Source of the DNA: an uncultured Methanobrevibacter sp.
Lineage (GTDB): Archaea > Methanobacteriota > Methanobacteria > Methanobacteriales > Methanobacteriaceae
NCBI GenBank assembly: GCA_905235495.1
Contig: CAJOMK010000026.1
Location: 1-27,132 of the forward strand
Reading direction: 5' to 3'
DNA: 27,132 nt
In this document: piece by piece, positions 8,159 through 17,003 of the stretch
Layout of the letters: each line of letters begins with the position of its first letter
Numbering within the stretch: the first letter of the stretch is position 1
The notes under the pieces: model-generated
The model's database searches: none
Told to the model about the DNA's origin: nothing
Seen by the model: only the letters and a program-made list of their open reading frames with translations
Made by a program: the position numbers and the translations under genes

Positions 8159-8608
8159 CTAGTCACCGTCTCCTCTTTCAGAAGCGGTTACTTCAACATA
8201 TAATGGTCCGAATCCAGATTTGTCTTTCCAGATTGCTACAAAAACACCTACATTAGGCATTAAAAAGAGTTTGTACTCAACATGGAGTCCCATAGCTTCC
8301 AATTGTTCTTTCATTTTGAGTATTCCACCATTATCTGGTGCTGTATCAACAGCTTCAGCATCCCTTATGTAAGAATCTACCTTTTCTACAAATTCTTTAC
8401 AGTCATCTGACATGATGTCTGCTTCTTTCGCATGAAGAATTCCTTCAAGTTCTGCTATTTTAGCTTCCATTTCATCAATTTCTATTTTGTCACGGCTGAT
8501 TCCTCTTACAATGACAACATGTTCCCTATGAAATGCTGGTCTGGAACCTTTATATGCATTGAAATGTCCTATAATTTGTCCTGTGGTTTTTAGTAATACA
8601 TCTGACAT
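8159..8608 (-). CDS. Conserved methanogen protein of DUF2120 type, function unknown
   Basis: This 149-residue soluble protein resembles the DUF2120 family of Methanobacteriales, recognised from memory of its opening (TTGQIIGHFNAYKGSRP). The N-terminal third is a predicted beta-rich segment with HREHVVIVRGIS. Residues about 40-75 are acidic and helical (IDEMEAKIAELEGILHAKEA), possibly a coiled coil. The C-terminal part has GLHVEYKLFLMPNVGVFVAIWKDKSG. No signal peptide, transmembrane segment or cysteine pair is seen. It lies 68 bases upstream of cofG and is likely cotranscribed, but nothing in the sequence ties it to F420. The ATG at 8608 follows an A+T-rich leader with a weak GTGA-type site. 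Confidence 0.7.
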   Translation of the reverse strand: MSDVLLKTTGQIIGHFNAYKGSRPAFHREHVVIVRGISRDKIEIDEMEAKIAELEGILHAKEADIMSDDCKEFVEKVDSYIRDAEAVDTAPDNGGILKMKEQLEAMGLHVEYKLFLMPNVGVFVAIWKDKSGFGPLYVEVTASERGDGD

Positions 8609-8922
8609 AAAATCACTTAAATTATTTTTAAAATGTCTTTAAATTGTTTTTAAATATTTTGTTTTATAAAATTGGTTCTTTTTAATTTTTTTAAAAAATT
8701 TATATAGTTATTTTTAATTTAGATAGTATATAAATTTTACAAAATAAGTTTTTTTTTTTTTTAAGATTAGATTAGCTTATGAAAATGAGTTGATTTTTAA
8801 AATAATTATAAAAAAATAATAATAATAATAATTGTAAGAAAATAATTTTAAAAAATTAAAAAAAAAAAATAAATTTAAAAAATTATTAAAATAAAAAAAT
8901 AATTGTAGATTTAATAAAACAT
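8609..8922. other. A+T-rich spacer with homopolymer tracts
   Basis: This 314-base spacer lies between the adhesin remnant and the DUF2120-type gene. It holds a run of 14 T at 8749-8762, a short (AAT)n microsatellite around 8815-8831, and several A-rich runs at 8850-8900 that read as T-tracts on the minus strand directly after the adhesin stop codon, plausible termination signals. The minus strand reads TATATAAATTTTT near 8700, a possible TATA box for the downstream gene. No coding frame is credible. Confidence 0.5.
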
Positions 8923-10240
8923 CTACTTAACACGTATTTTTACTTTTTTACTTAGTTTTTTGTAGTATTTGTTTCCTTTGAATTTAATGACCGCTGTAAA
9001 AGTTCCTTTTTTCTTCAAGTTTTTAATCTTAAATACTGCTTTACCTTTAATATTGGTTTTAGCTTTGATTGTTTTTCCTTTAACCTTTAAAGTCAATACG
9101 ACTTTTTTCATAACTTTTCCCTTATTGGTCTTTAAGGTAACTGAGTATTTTTTGTTTTTAACTTTACGTTTAAAGGTTTTCTTTTTAGCAGTCAATTTTG
9201 CCTTTGTCTTATTGACTACGACCTTGACGGATTTGGAAGATGCTTTGTAGTTGGCATTTCCTGCAAAACTGATTAGTGCAGTGTAGGTTTTTGGAACAAG
9301 GGTAGCTACCTTGACTTTAACTTGGCCATTTCTCTGTTTTGTAGGTTTTAGCACTGCTTCCTATTTTAACAGTTACTTTCACACCCTTAATGCCTTGTTT
9401 TAATGTCTTTTAAGGTAAGCATTAGGTTTTTATTAATGTTATAAGTAGTTGTCACTGCATTTGCAGTAATTTTGCTAGTGAATTTATTAATAATTACATT
9501 AGTGCTTGCATTTGCACCCATATGGGTATTATCTCCAGCATAACTGATCTTTACAGGATAAGTTTTTGAATTCAAACCTTTTGTGGAGATTTTTACCTGA
9601 CCATTTGATCTTTTGTATAATTTTTCACTCCATTGAAATCAATAAGGATTTGGAAACCGCTTAATCCTTTTTTTCGGCTGTCTTTTAGGGTAACCACTAA
9701 ATATTTATTAGTCAAATAATCTGTTGTAATCCCAGGAGCATCAATAACAGTTTTTATTTGATTTACTGTTAATGTTATATTAACTGGTTTGATATTGGTG
9801 TTTTTAACACTTAAAGTAACTTTATAGACTTCAGTGTCAAAATCAACAAGCCATCCTTCTCCACTTAAACCTTCATAAGTGCCTATGAGATCTTCATCTT
9901 TATAAAGGCCAATAGTTACTTTAAATCAATCATAATTTTTCCATCATCATCTTTTATGGTTAATGGCAATTCCTTATTGAATCCATAACTGGTTTCAAAG
10001 TCAGAGGCAATTATTCCAATAATGGCAGAAGTGCAGTCTGTAGCAATGGTAATGTTTTCATCATAATTTTCAGTTCCAGCAATTCCTGCGAAATTAAGTT
10101 CAAAGGTACAATCACTTATAATTCCTCCATATGCTACTCTACCAGTCTCTTCTGCGGTGTTGTTGGAGAAGGTGCATCCTGTTGCGTTGGATTCGTATAT
10201 TGCTCCTCCATTTTCGGTTGCAGAATTATTTTCAAAGATA
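8923..10240 (-). pseudogene. 3' remnant of an adhesin-like surface protein, multiply frameshifted
   Basis: Reading across frames on the minus strand gives one continuous adhesin-like sequence. First come the last turns of a right-handed beta-helix (ENNSATENGGAIYESNATG, then CTFSNNTAEE). About three Ig-like repeats follow, with the recurring pattern N-K-x-L-x-L-T-L-K-D, NGQVK and KTY..ISFAGNANY. The end is a very lysine-rich domain (KFKGNKYYKKLSKKVKIRVK) and a stop at 8923. Four frame changes are needed, near 9922 (one base short), 9612 (one base short), 9399 (one extra) and 9338 (one extra or two short); all fall at short A/T runs. The signal peptide and most of the beta-helix are missing. 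Upstream it runs in frame into the end of the ubiB remnant. It is surely non-functional as a secreted adhesin. Confidence 0.85.
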
Positions 10241-11497
10241 CAAATATATATTCCAAGAACTGCACTGATTAGGAATCCAAAGAAACCGATAGCTGAAATG
10301 TCCCATACTCTTGGTCCTTTATCTGCTAAAATTGCAATGGAAAACCAATGAGCAATGCAGATATGATTAATGAAATGAATAACTGGTCTTTCAATTCATC
10401 CAATCCAGTGTGGTTCATATTTAACTCTAATTGTCATTTTCGAGCTGGTCAAGAGTGCTGTTAAGTCTGTCAGGCAACTATTTTAATAAGTGTTCTATTT
10501 CTACAATATAGTTGAATCCTCCACCTACAAGATTCCCTGGTTCAAATTTGGTTTTAATCATCTTTTTAGCAAAAGTTTCAAGTTCAGCGGTAAGGTTGAA
10601 GTGAGGGTCCAATCTGTCTCCAGTATCTTCAATGAGCAATAGCTCTCTTTCAATCGTTACGAATTCTCTTGGAAGAATTATGTTGTGTTTAATCATGACA
10701 ATCATTAAATTGTCGAAAATTCCATCCATTTGGTCCAAATCAATGCCAATGTATGTTGTTTATCCATTCAATTTCATTGTCAAACAAGTCAGTCACTTCA
10801 TATCCATCAATAAGCTCCATGGTAATAATCTTGGAAGTACAATATTCAGGATATACTTCTGGGAATTTAATGTAATCCACATCTTTAAAATTATTGGTGA
10901 TCTTTCCAATGTTTCTGACTTCTTCCATATAGTCAAGTTCCTTAAAGATTGACCTTTCAAATTCCTGAGCTATTGAAGGCAAGTTATATACTCTTGTTCC
11001 TGAAACATGCTTATCTAGGGTTCCAGCTAATTTACTCAATATTTTTACATCAGGTTCGATTACATCAATGATACCTAGCTTTTGAACCTTAACTGCAACT
11101 TCTTGGCCTGTTTCCTTTAATGTTGCCTTATAAACTTGGCCGATTGATGCAGAACTGAGAAGCTCTTCATTAAATTCAGAATATGCATCTTCAAGAGCTT
11201 GTCCAATCTCTTCTTCAATAATTGCTTTCATTTCATCAAAATGAGTTGCTGGTGTATTGTCTCTAAGCAATTTCAAGTCATCAGCTATTTCATTACCAAC
11301 TAAATCGGGCCTTGTAGCAAGTAATTGACCTAATTTAATGAATGCAGGACCAGACTCTTCCATTGCATATCTTAAGTCTGAAACTTCAAAATCTTCATCG
11401 TCTTCATTGTTTTTCAATAATTTTGCTAAGTGGGCCTTTACAACACCCATAATTTCATCAAAACGTTGTCTTGATACTTTTTTATCTTTCTTGCCAT
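10241..11497 (-). pseudogene. ABC1/UbiB-family atypical kinase, internally deleted and frameshifted
   Basis: The family is the ABC1/ADCK/UbiB kinase-like group, membrane-anchored at the C-terminus. The N-terminal part is intact: AFIKLGQLLATRPDL (KxGQ motif), SSASIGQVYKA and VAVKVQKLG with the lysine, up to MELIDGYEVTDLFDNEI. After EWINN the frame breaks near 10740 and resumes at DLDQMDGIFDNL. The segment that should carry HADPHPGN and the DFG aspartate is gone, roughly 100 residues by recollection of family members. Further lesions are a TAG stop at 10478-10480 in LLK-x-LPDRLN, frameshifts near 10433 and 10343, and a probable one-base loss in the T6 run at 11478-11483 that separates the ATG at 11497 from the rest. 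The end, KGPRVWDISAIGFFGFLISA, is the family's transmembrane tail and then becomes adhesin sequence. Confidence 0.88.
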
Positions 11498-11998
11498 TTG
11501 ATTGCCTTTTTAACTAATTGAAATTTTGTTTTTTATACATTAATAGGTAGTAAAAAAATTTATAAATTTTACCAATTAATAGGTGATACGAAAATCTAAA
11601 TATGGTTAATTAACTTAAAAAATAATTAAGTTAATTATATTCTTATTATTATAAAATATGCTATATAAGGATTATGATATTTTTTTAAATTTAAACATGT
11701 GTGGTGGGGGTTTAGAATAAATTAGGATTATAATCATATTTTAATTATGAAAATAGATTATATTATTTATTTAAATAGTAAAAATAGATTGTTTTTTGTT
11801 TAAATAGTAAATATTTTTATAAGCCTTATATTGGCTAAGCCTATAAAATAGTAAAAATAGTTCTTATTTTTATTAAGTATAAATTTAAGCAAATAAGCAA
11901 TATTTGCATGTGTTTTAAAAGAAAGAATTAAAGTTAATTAAACTTAATCTTAACTTCTTTATAAATTAAGTATTTTTAGACACTTAATTTTCTTCTTA
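11498..11998. other. Intergenic region mptA-ubiB remnant with short direct repeats
   Basis: Besides the promoter and operators above, this 501-base spacer contains AAATAGTAAAAATAG twice (11773-11787 and 11846-11860), with a shorter copy AAATAGTAAA at 11802-11811. A lone G-rich string GTGGTGGGGG lies near 11701. TAAGCC occurs twice around 11819-11842. It is downstream of mptA on the minus strand. I see no gene. Confidence 0.5.
11539..11588 (-). promoter_or_regulatory. Candidate promoter with paired operators upstream of the ubiB remnant
   Basis: A TATA-like AAATTTATAAATTT (about 11557-11570) lies some 60 bases before the ATG at 11497. It is flanked by two copies of ATTAATAGGTRRTA, at 11539-11552 and 11575-11588. 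On the minus strand the upstream copy is part of ACCTATTAATTGGT, an imperfect palindrome. The layout suggests a repressor with sites on both sides of the TATA box. The regulator is not identified. Confidence 0.45.
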
Positions 11999-12937
11999 TT
12001 ATAAATTAAGTTCTTCTTTAAGAGAACTTAATGTAGAAACTTTTTCTGCATAAGCATTGTGTCTGTGAATACTTTCATGGTTTTCTTGTCTTGTAGTGAT
12101 TAATGTGTCGTCAGGCAAGTATGAAAACTCTTTAATAATCTTTTCATTCATTGTTCTGACACAGTCCTCTACAAATACCGGATTTTTATGAGCATGCATT
12201 ACAACTGCATTTTCATCAGGACGTTTTAATAGTTCTGAAATAGGAGAACTCATGGATGATTCAATGATTTCAATCAATTTTTCACCATTGATGTATTCTT
12301 TTTCAGGAACTTCTATTAAAATGGTTCCTACTCCTCTTTGGTTGTGAGAAGCGAAAGTTACAGTATCCAATACTTTTTCGCATGTTTCTTCATCTAAGAA
12401 TTTTAATAAGTTGCTTTTATCTACTTCTCTTACAGATTCTTGTGCACATGGACAGACAGTCATTCCAATAACTTCAGCCCCAATAGCTTTTCTAATGGTG
12501 ATGGTTCCATCATCTTCACGGATGCCAACAGCATTAGCTATTAATTTAGCCATTTCCTGTGAACTATTGTCTGTTACCGGAGACTCTTTCATGAACATGT
12601 AGTCACTAACTAGGCTTACTTCAGCACGTTTAGCATATTCATGTTTTTCAAGCATCTTATTTACGATATCTGCACAAAGTGATTCAACACCACTGGAAGC
12701 ACCTTTAGCAACTTCATCAACAACTTCACTGATAGCTTCAGGAGTTCTAGACATATGTGTACCTTTTTGAGTGCTTGGTAAATCTACAAAAGCATCAAAA
12801 GTAGGTAATAATATGATTGGTCTTTTTTCTTTTCTTTTAAGAGTTAAAAGTTTTTTGACGCCAGTAACACCTACTCTACTTAAATGAATAGGGATATGTG
12901 GTTCATCATCTTGTGTGTCTGGGAGACAAACTACCAT
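11999..12937 (-). CDS. mptA: GTP cyclohydrolase MptA (type IV, Fe(II)-dependent)
   Basis: MptA converts GTP to 7,8-dihydro-D-neopterin 2',3'-cyclic phosphate, the first step of the pterin part of tetrahydromethanopterin. The 312-residue length and the opening (CLPDTQDDEPHIPIHLSRVG) are characteristic of the family. Conserved stretches are PTFDAFVDLPSTQKGTHMSR (about 45-64), GVESLCADIVNKML, a VCPCAQ cysteine/metal-site motif at 161-166, and SHNQRGVG at 197-204. The ATG is preceded by AGAAGGT eight bases upstream. It appears monocistronic: 418 bases separate it from lrp upstream and the next gene downstream is broken. Confidence 0.95.
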   Translation of the reverse strand: MVVCLPDTQDDEPHIPIHLSRVGVTGVKKLLTLKRKEKRPIILLPTFDAFVDLPSTQKGTHMSRTPEAISEVVDEVAKGASSGVESLCADIVNKMLEKHEYAKRAEVSLVSDYMFMKESPVTDNSSQEMAKLIANAVGIREDDGTITIRKAIGAEVIGMTVCPCAQESVREVDKSNLLKFLDEETCEKVLDTVTFASHNQRGVGTILIEVPEKEYINGEKLIEIIESSMSSPISELLKRPDENAVVMHAHKNPVFVEDCVRTMNEKIIKEFSYLPDDTLITTRQENHESIHRHNAYAEKVSTLSSLKEELNL

Positions 12938-13355
12938 TTTGTTTTACCTTCTTTAATTTTCTTAAAAATAAATATGATCTTTTATTACAATAAATAATTA
13001 CAATAAATTTCTATAATCCATGTTTAATTTCTTATAATAAAATAAATATTTTATTTTCTATATTTAGAATACTATAATTTTATATTTATATATTTTTTGT
13101 TTAATTGTTTAGTTTTTATTTAATTTTTATTATTTCTTCGTTAAAACTAGCTTTTTTAAAAGAGTTTATTTTAGAAATAGTTAATAAAAAATTTTAATAA
13201 AAAAATTTTAATAAAAATAGTTGAAAAATATTGATAAGAGTTTATTTTTAAAAAAGGGTTTGAATAATAATTAAAATAATTTTATAATTTTAAAAAGGGG
13301 TTAAATTATAAAATCTATTTAATTATTATCAGTTTAAATTTGATTGCACTTAAGA
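12938..13355. other. A+T-rich spacer between lrp and mptA
   Basis: This 418-base spacer must hold the lrp 3' end and the mptA promoter. Three near-identical units beginning TTAATAAAAA occur in tandem at about 13181-13219. AGAGTTTATTTT occurs twice (about 13161 and 13239). The minus strand reads AAATATATAAATATA around 13081-13095, a possible TATA box, though it is about 145 bases from the mptA start. No gene is seen. Confidence 0.45.
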
Positions 13356-13835
13356 TTAAAGGATATTTGCAGAGCCAATATCTTCTTTAACAATATTAAG
13401 TACAGTTTGTGTAATTGTTTTTTCAATACATCCAGATTTAAGTAATTCTTTAAGGAATTTGTCTAATTCATCTGTATCTTTAAATTTAGCAATTACAATA
13501 GCATCATATTGACCAGTGACATCATAAAGACCTACAACATTTTTATTGTTTGAGATTTCTTCTTCCCAAGCTTCTAATTCTTGGCCTTTAACATTTACAC
13601 CGATAATGCTTGTAAGTGCATAACCTAATTTCTTATGGTCCAATACTGGTGCGAATTTTTCAATAACACCAGATTTAAGCATTTTGTCGATACGATTGTG
13701 TACAGTTCCTACAGAAATTCCTAAATCACGTGAAATCTGTCTGTATGAAATTCTAACATCATCATTGATAATCTTTAGGATTTTAATATCCGTTTCGTCC
13801 AATTTGATTATTTCTTCATTCTTTTTTGCACACAT
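13356..13835 (-). CDS. Lrp/AsnC-family transcriptional regulator
   Basis: This is a small DNA-binding regulator with an N-terminal helix-turn-helix and a C-terminal RAM (ACT-like) domain that often binds amino acids. The 159 residues fit the family. The HTH covers about 12-60: LDETDIKILKIINDDVRISY, then RQISRDLGISVGTVHNRIDKM. The RAM domain spans about 73-150, including VVGLYDVTGQYDAIVIAKF. An in-frame GTG at 13844 lies in the ribosome binding site (AAGTGA), so the ATG at 13835 is chosen. Residues CAKK follow the start. A 25-base palindrome over the probable TATA box suggests autoregulation, common in this family. The target genes and the effector cannot be told from the sequence. Confidence 0.92.
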   Translation of the reverse strand: MCAKKNEEIIKLDETDIKILKIINDDVRISYRQISRDLGISVGTVHNRIDKMLKSGVIEKFAPVLDHKKLGYALTSIIGVNVKGQELEAWEEEISNNKNVVGLYDVTGQYDAIVIAKFKDTDELDKFLKELLKSGCIEKTITQTVLNIVKEDIGSANIL

Positions 13836-14330
13836 AATTTTCACTTTTTAACGTTTGTTAGATTATTTAAGAAAATTATAAAAAATTTTGAATTTTTTAT
13901 ATTATTTTCTATAATAATTTATAGTGTGTTTCCTTAATGTTAATTATGTTAATTTTTATATATAAAATTTTGCTTATTTTGCTTATTTTTTTCTATATTT
14001 TGATAAATTTTATTAATATTTAAATATTTTAATACTAAATAAATATTTTTTTATTTAAATTTTATTTTATTATTTTAATTAATAATTGGATTATCTGCAC
14101 TTTTAAATTCCATTTTTATGTAGTTAAATTTGATAAAATCCAATAATAGTTGATTAGGTTAAATAGTTCCTAATTAACGGTGTTTTATCTAAATTTCCCC
14201 TAATATTCACTTAATTATTTATTAAGTTAAGTATTCACAAGAAAAATCTGATTATCCAAGGATTTTTTTGATATTATTTTATAATTTTTATAAATTCTAA
14301 TATTATTTTTCTAAATTATTAATTAACTGT
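13836..14330. other. A+T-rich spacer between trm1 and lrp
   Basis: Apart from the lrp palindrome, this 495-base spacer shows no coding frame and no RNA-like segment. A short inverted repeat, ACTTAAT (14209-14215) and ATTAAGT (14221-14227), lies about 110 bases after the trm1 stop and could sit in its 3' untranslated region. The short direct repeat TTTTGCTTA occurs near 13969-13985. Confidence 0.45.
13877..13901. promoter_or_regulatory. Palindrome over the lrp TATA region, candidate autoregulatory operator
   Basis: TATAAAAAATT (13877-13887), a three-base centre TTG, and AATTTTTTATA (13891-13901) form a perfect inverted repeat with 11-base arms. The proximal arm read on the minus strand, TTTTTTATAATTTTC, is a good TATA box about 40 bases before the lrp ATG. 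A dimeric regulator bound here would block TBP. Because both arms are A+T only, chance is a real alternative. Confidence 0.5.
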
Positions 14331-15542
14331 TTATTCATCAACTAATTCCTGAATAATTTTCATCAGTTCCTTATTATTGGCATCGGTTTTTATTCCAAGT
14401 GGGCTGTAATGGGTTTTGACTGTAATGAATCCTTCCTCCTCAAGTTTGTCAAATACCTTGTCAAACTTAGGGGCACTGATTTTCAATGCTCTGCACACCT
14501 TATGGATGTCGTAAAATGTGCTTGGTGCATTTGCCTCTATTTTACATGAATTCAATAATTTTAAAACCTTTTTCTTTTGATTAAGTTCTTTTTCATCAGC
14601 TATTTCAATCATTGAATCAATGAATTCCTCATTTTGTACAGGTCCTAACCACATTGGGCCTGCTGTGATTAGCTTTTCACCACATTCAGGACAAGTTTCA
14701 CTAATGCTGCTTGCAAGTCCTTTTAATTCTTCTCTGTAGAGACAATGTTTACAGTGTGCAATATATCCGATGTTTTTCAATGATTCATCGGTAGCTTTGG
14801 ATCCTTTTCTTACCTTAAGATAGGTTCTCATATAGTGGTCACTGCTATGAGACATCTTCACTTCAATGTATTTTTGATATTTTGCAAGTGTCAATGCTGC
14901 AAATCCTATAAGGATTCTAATACCGTTTTCATGACAGTATTCGCTTTTATATGATTTTGCATTGTATTTTCTGATGCATGATTCCACATATGTTCCGCAA
15001 AGACATGATGTATCTGTTGCGGTTAAGCAAAGAAGGGAATCTCTCTTAAGGTTATATCCTGCAGAATCCACAAATGGTGAAGGAGTACCGAATGGGTCTA
15101 TGTCAATGACATCAAATCTTCCCATATTGCTTCTAAGCTCATTATTTGCCTCTTTTTGGTCTATTTCCACTTCAACATCATTAAGTTCTGCGTTAATTCT
15201 TGTAAATTCATTTGCAAGGGGGCTGATGTCGTTTACTGCAACATCTCCAACTCCATCAATTTCCTTTTTATAGCGTATTCCTCTTATTCCACTTCCGCCA
15301 AACAAATCGCAAATGTTTATTTCCCTATCAACTTCCCTTTGGTATGCCTGAAGTGCAAGGATTGAAGTGTCTCTATTGAATTCCATTCTTGGATTATAGA
15401 ATACAGGAGCATCTGATGAAACCTTATCGAAGTCTGGGAATTTTATCTGAACTTTACCCTCTTCGATTATTTTCAATTCATCTTCACTGTATGTTTTTAT
15501 TTCAGTGTTGTAATTATTTTGATAATTATGATTATTTTCCAT
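14331..15542 (-). CDS. trm1: tRNA (guanine(26)-N2)-dimethyltransferase Trm1
   Basis: Trm1 methylates N2 of G26 in many tRNAs, using S-adenosylmethionine. The 403-residue protein is full length for archaea. It shows the substrate-binding opening FYNPRMEFNRD at 48-58, Rossmann motif I DLFGGSGIRGIRY at 79-91, AVNDISPLA, and the catalytic DPFGTP at 149-154. A zinc site is formed by C264/C267 (CKHC) and C284/C287 (CPEC), followed by GPMWLGP at 295-301. The C-terminal domain (about 310-400) looks like a winged helix (DIHKVCRALKISAPKFDKV). The ATG is preceded by AAGGA eight bases upstream. It is divergent from the DegT-type aminotransferase, with a 262-base spacer. Confidence 0.95.
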   Translation of the reverse strand: MENNHNYQNNYNTEIKTYSEDELKIIEEGKVQIKFPDFDKVSSDAPVFYNPRMEFNRDTSILALQAYQREVDREINICDLFGGSGIRGIRYKKEIDGVGDVAVNDISPLANEFTRINAELNDVEVEIDQKEANNELRSNMGRFDVIDIDPFGTPSPFVDSAGYNLKRDSLLCLTATDTSCLCGTYVESCIRKYNAKSYKSEYCHENGIRILIGFAALTLAKYQKYIEVKMSHSSDHYMRTYLKVRKGSKATDESLKNIGYIAHCKHCLYREELKGLASSISETCPECGEKLITAGPMWLGPVQNEEFIDSMIEIADEKELNQKKKVLKLLNSCKIEANAPSTFYDIHKVCRALKISAPKFDKVFDKLEEEGFITVKTHYSPLGIKTDANNKELMKIIQELVDE

Positions 15543-15804
15543 ATTATTGTTCCTTATTGCTTATTGGTTTCTTTATTTAATTCGTATTCTTATTAGTTAA
15601 TTGATTTTCTAATTAATATTTGTTTTTTATTTTATTTATATAATTATTTTATTTATATTATTTAAGAATTTAAAGTAAAACTAATATAACATTAAAAATA
15701 AATAATTATTATAAACTATTTAACTACAAATAATTTAAAAACTAATATTTTTGAGAATTAATTTTAGAGAATTAATTATAATTTTATTCATTATAGGTGA
15801 AAAT

Positions 15805-16902
15805 ATGGCAGATATTAAAGTTTCAATAGCTAGTCCTATTATTGAAGAAGAAGAGATAAATGCAGTAATTGAAGTAATGAAATCTGGTATGATTGCACAA
15901 GGGCCAAAAGTAATCGAATTTGAAGAAGAATTTGCTAAATATGTTGGTGCAAAGTATGGGATTGCTACCAATTCCGGAACTTCCGCATTGCACGTTGCTC
16001 TTTTAGCAGCTGGAATCGGTGAAGGGGATGAAGTAATTACAACTCCATTCACATTTGTAGCTACCGGTAACTCTATTTTATACACTGGTGCTCGTCCAGT
16101 TTTTGTTGATATAGATTCAGAAACCTTTACTATCGACCCTTCAAAAATAGAAGAAGCAGTTACTGACAAGACCAAAGCTATTATGCCTGTTCAATTATAT
16201 GGACAATCTGCAGATATGGATGCTATAATGAAAATTGCTAAAGATCATGACTTGATTGTTATTGAAGATGCAGCACAAGCTCATGGTGCTGAATACAACG
16301 GTGAAAAAATAGGTAATCTTGGAGATATTGCTTGTTTCAGTTTCTATCCTACTAAAAACATGACCACCAGTGAAGGTGGGATAATCACCACCAATAATGA
16401 GAAATTTGCTGAGAATGCAAAAATCTATAGGGCTCATGGTTCTGCAACCAAATATCATCATGATGTATTGGGATACAACTTCAGAATGACTGATATTGCA
16501 GCAGCTATTGGTTTGGAACAGCTTAAGAAAATAGATTCCTTCAATGACAAAAGAATTGAAAATGCTAAATACCTTGATGAAGGTTTAGCTGGTGTTGATT
16601 TGATAGAAACCCCAATTGTAAAGGATGGTTATAAGCATGTATACCACCAATACACCATTAAGATTAAAGATGGTAAAAGGGATGAATTGTCTGATTATTT
16701 AATAGAAAACGGTATTGGTAATGGAATTTATTATCCAATTCCTCTTTACGACCAAGTTCTTTACAAGGAAATGGGTTACAATCAAAGTCTTCCAGTAACT
16801 GAAGAGATAGTTGATGAGGTTCTTTCACTTCCTATTCATGCTAAACTCACTGAGGAAGATTTAGATTTAATCATTAAAGTAGTTAAAGAATTCACAGAAT
16901 AA
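15805..16902 (+). CDS. DegT/DnrJ/EryC1/StrS-family PLP aminotransferase
   Basis: Members of this PLP-dependent family transaminate nucleotide-linked keto-sugars for surface glycans or act in related sugar pathways. The 365 residues are typical. GTSALH (58-63) binds the PLP phosphate, D155 in VIEDAAQAHGA pairs with the pyridine nitrogen, and K184 in FSFYPTKNMTTSEGG is the Schiff-base lysine. A longer frame starts at 15751, but the ATG at 15805 has AGGTGA directly upstream and begins at the conserved ADIKVSIASP. It is followed 101 bases later by a tRNA thiolase gene with no obvious link. A role in N-glycan or pseudomurein-related sugar synthesis is plausible; no sugar-nucleotide genes are nearby to specify the substrate. 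Confidence 0.9.
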   Translation: MADIKVSIASPIIEEEEINAVIEVMKSGMIAQGPKVIEFEEEFAKYVGAKYGIATNSGTSALHVALLAAGIGEGDEVITTPFTFVATGNSILYTGARPVFVDIDSETFTIDPSKIEEAVTDKTKAIMPVQLYGQSADMDAIMKIAKDHDLIVIEDAAQAHGAEYNGEKIGNLGDIACFSFYPTKNMTTSEGGIITTNNEKFAENAKIYRAHGSATKYHHDVLGYNFRMTDIAAAIGLEQLKKIDSFNDKRIENAKYLDEGLAGVDLIETPIVKDGYKHVYHQYTIKIKDGKRDELSDYLIENGIGNGIYYPIPLYDQVLYKEMGYNQSLPVTEEIVDEVLSLPIHAKLTEEDLDLIIKVVKEFTE

Positions 16903-17003
16903 TTTCTTTAATTCTTTTATCATTTTTTTATTTTTATTTATTTTTTATTAATAAATCATGCTTTTTTTAATAGATTTTTAATTTTTAATTTTTAAGTGGT
17001 ATC

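Noticed and set aside
8969..9250. Plus-strand frame of 93 codons opposite the adhesin remnant
   Set aside because: It is the antisense of the lysine-rich adhesin end (AAA read as TTT gives phenylalanine-rich nonsense); no ribosome binding site.
9387..9575. Separate 62-residue gene
   Set aside because: It is one Ig-like repeat of the frameshifted adhesin, continuous with its neighbours once one-base shifts are allowed.
10478..10738. Separate 86-residue gene
   Set aside because: It is the C-terminal half of the UbiB-type remnant between the internal deletion and a stop codon.
15751..15804. N-terminal extension of the DegT-type aminotransferase
   Set aside because: The extension is hydrophobic and unlike the family, and AGGTGA directly precedes the inner ATG at 15805.
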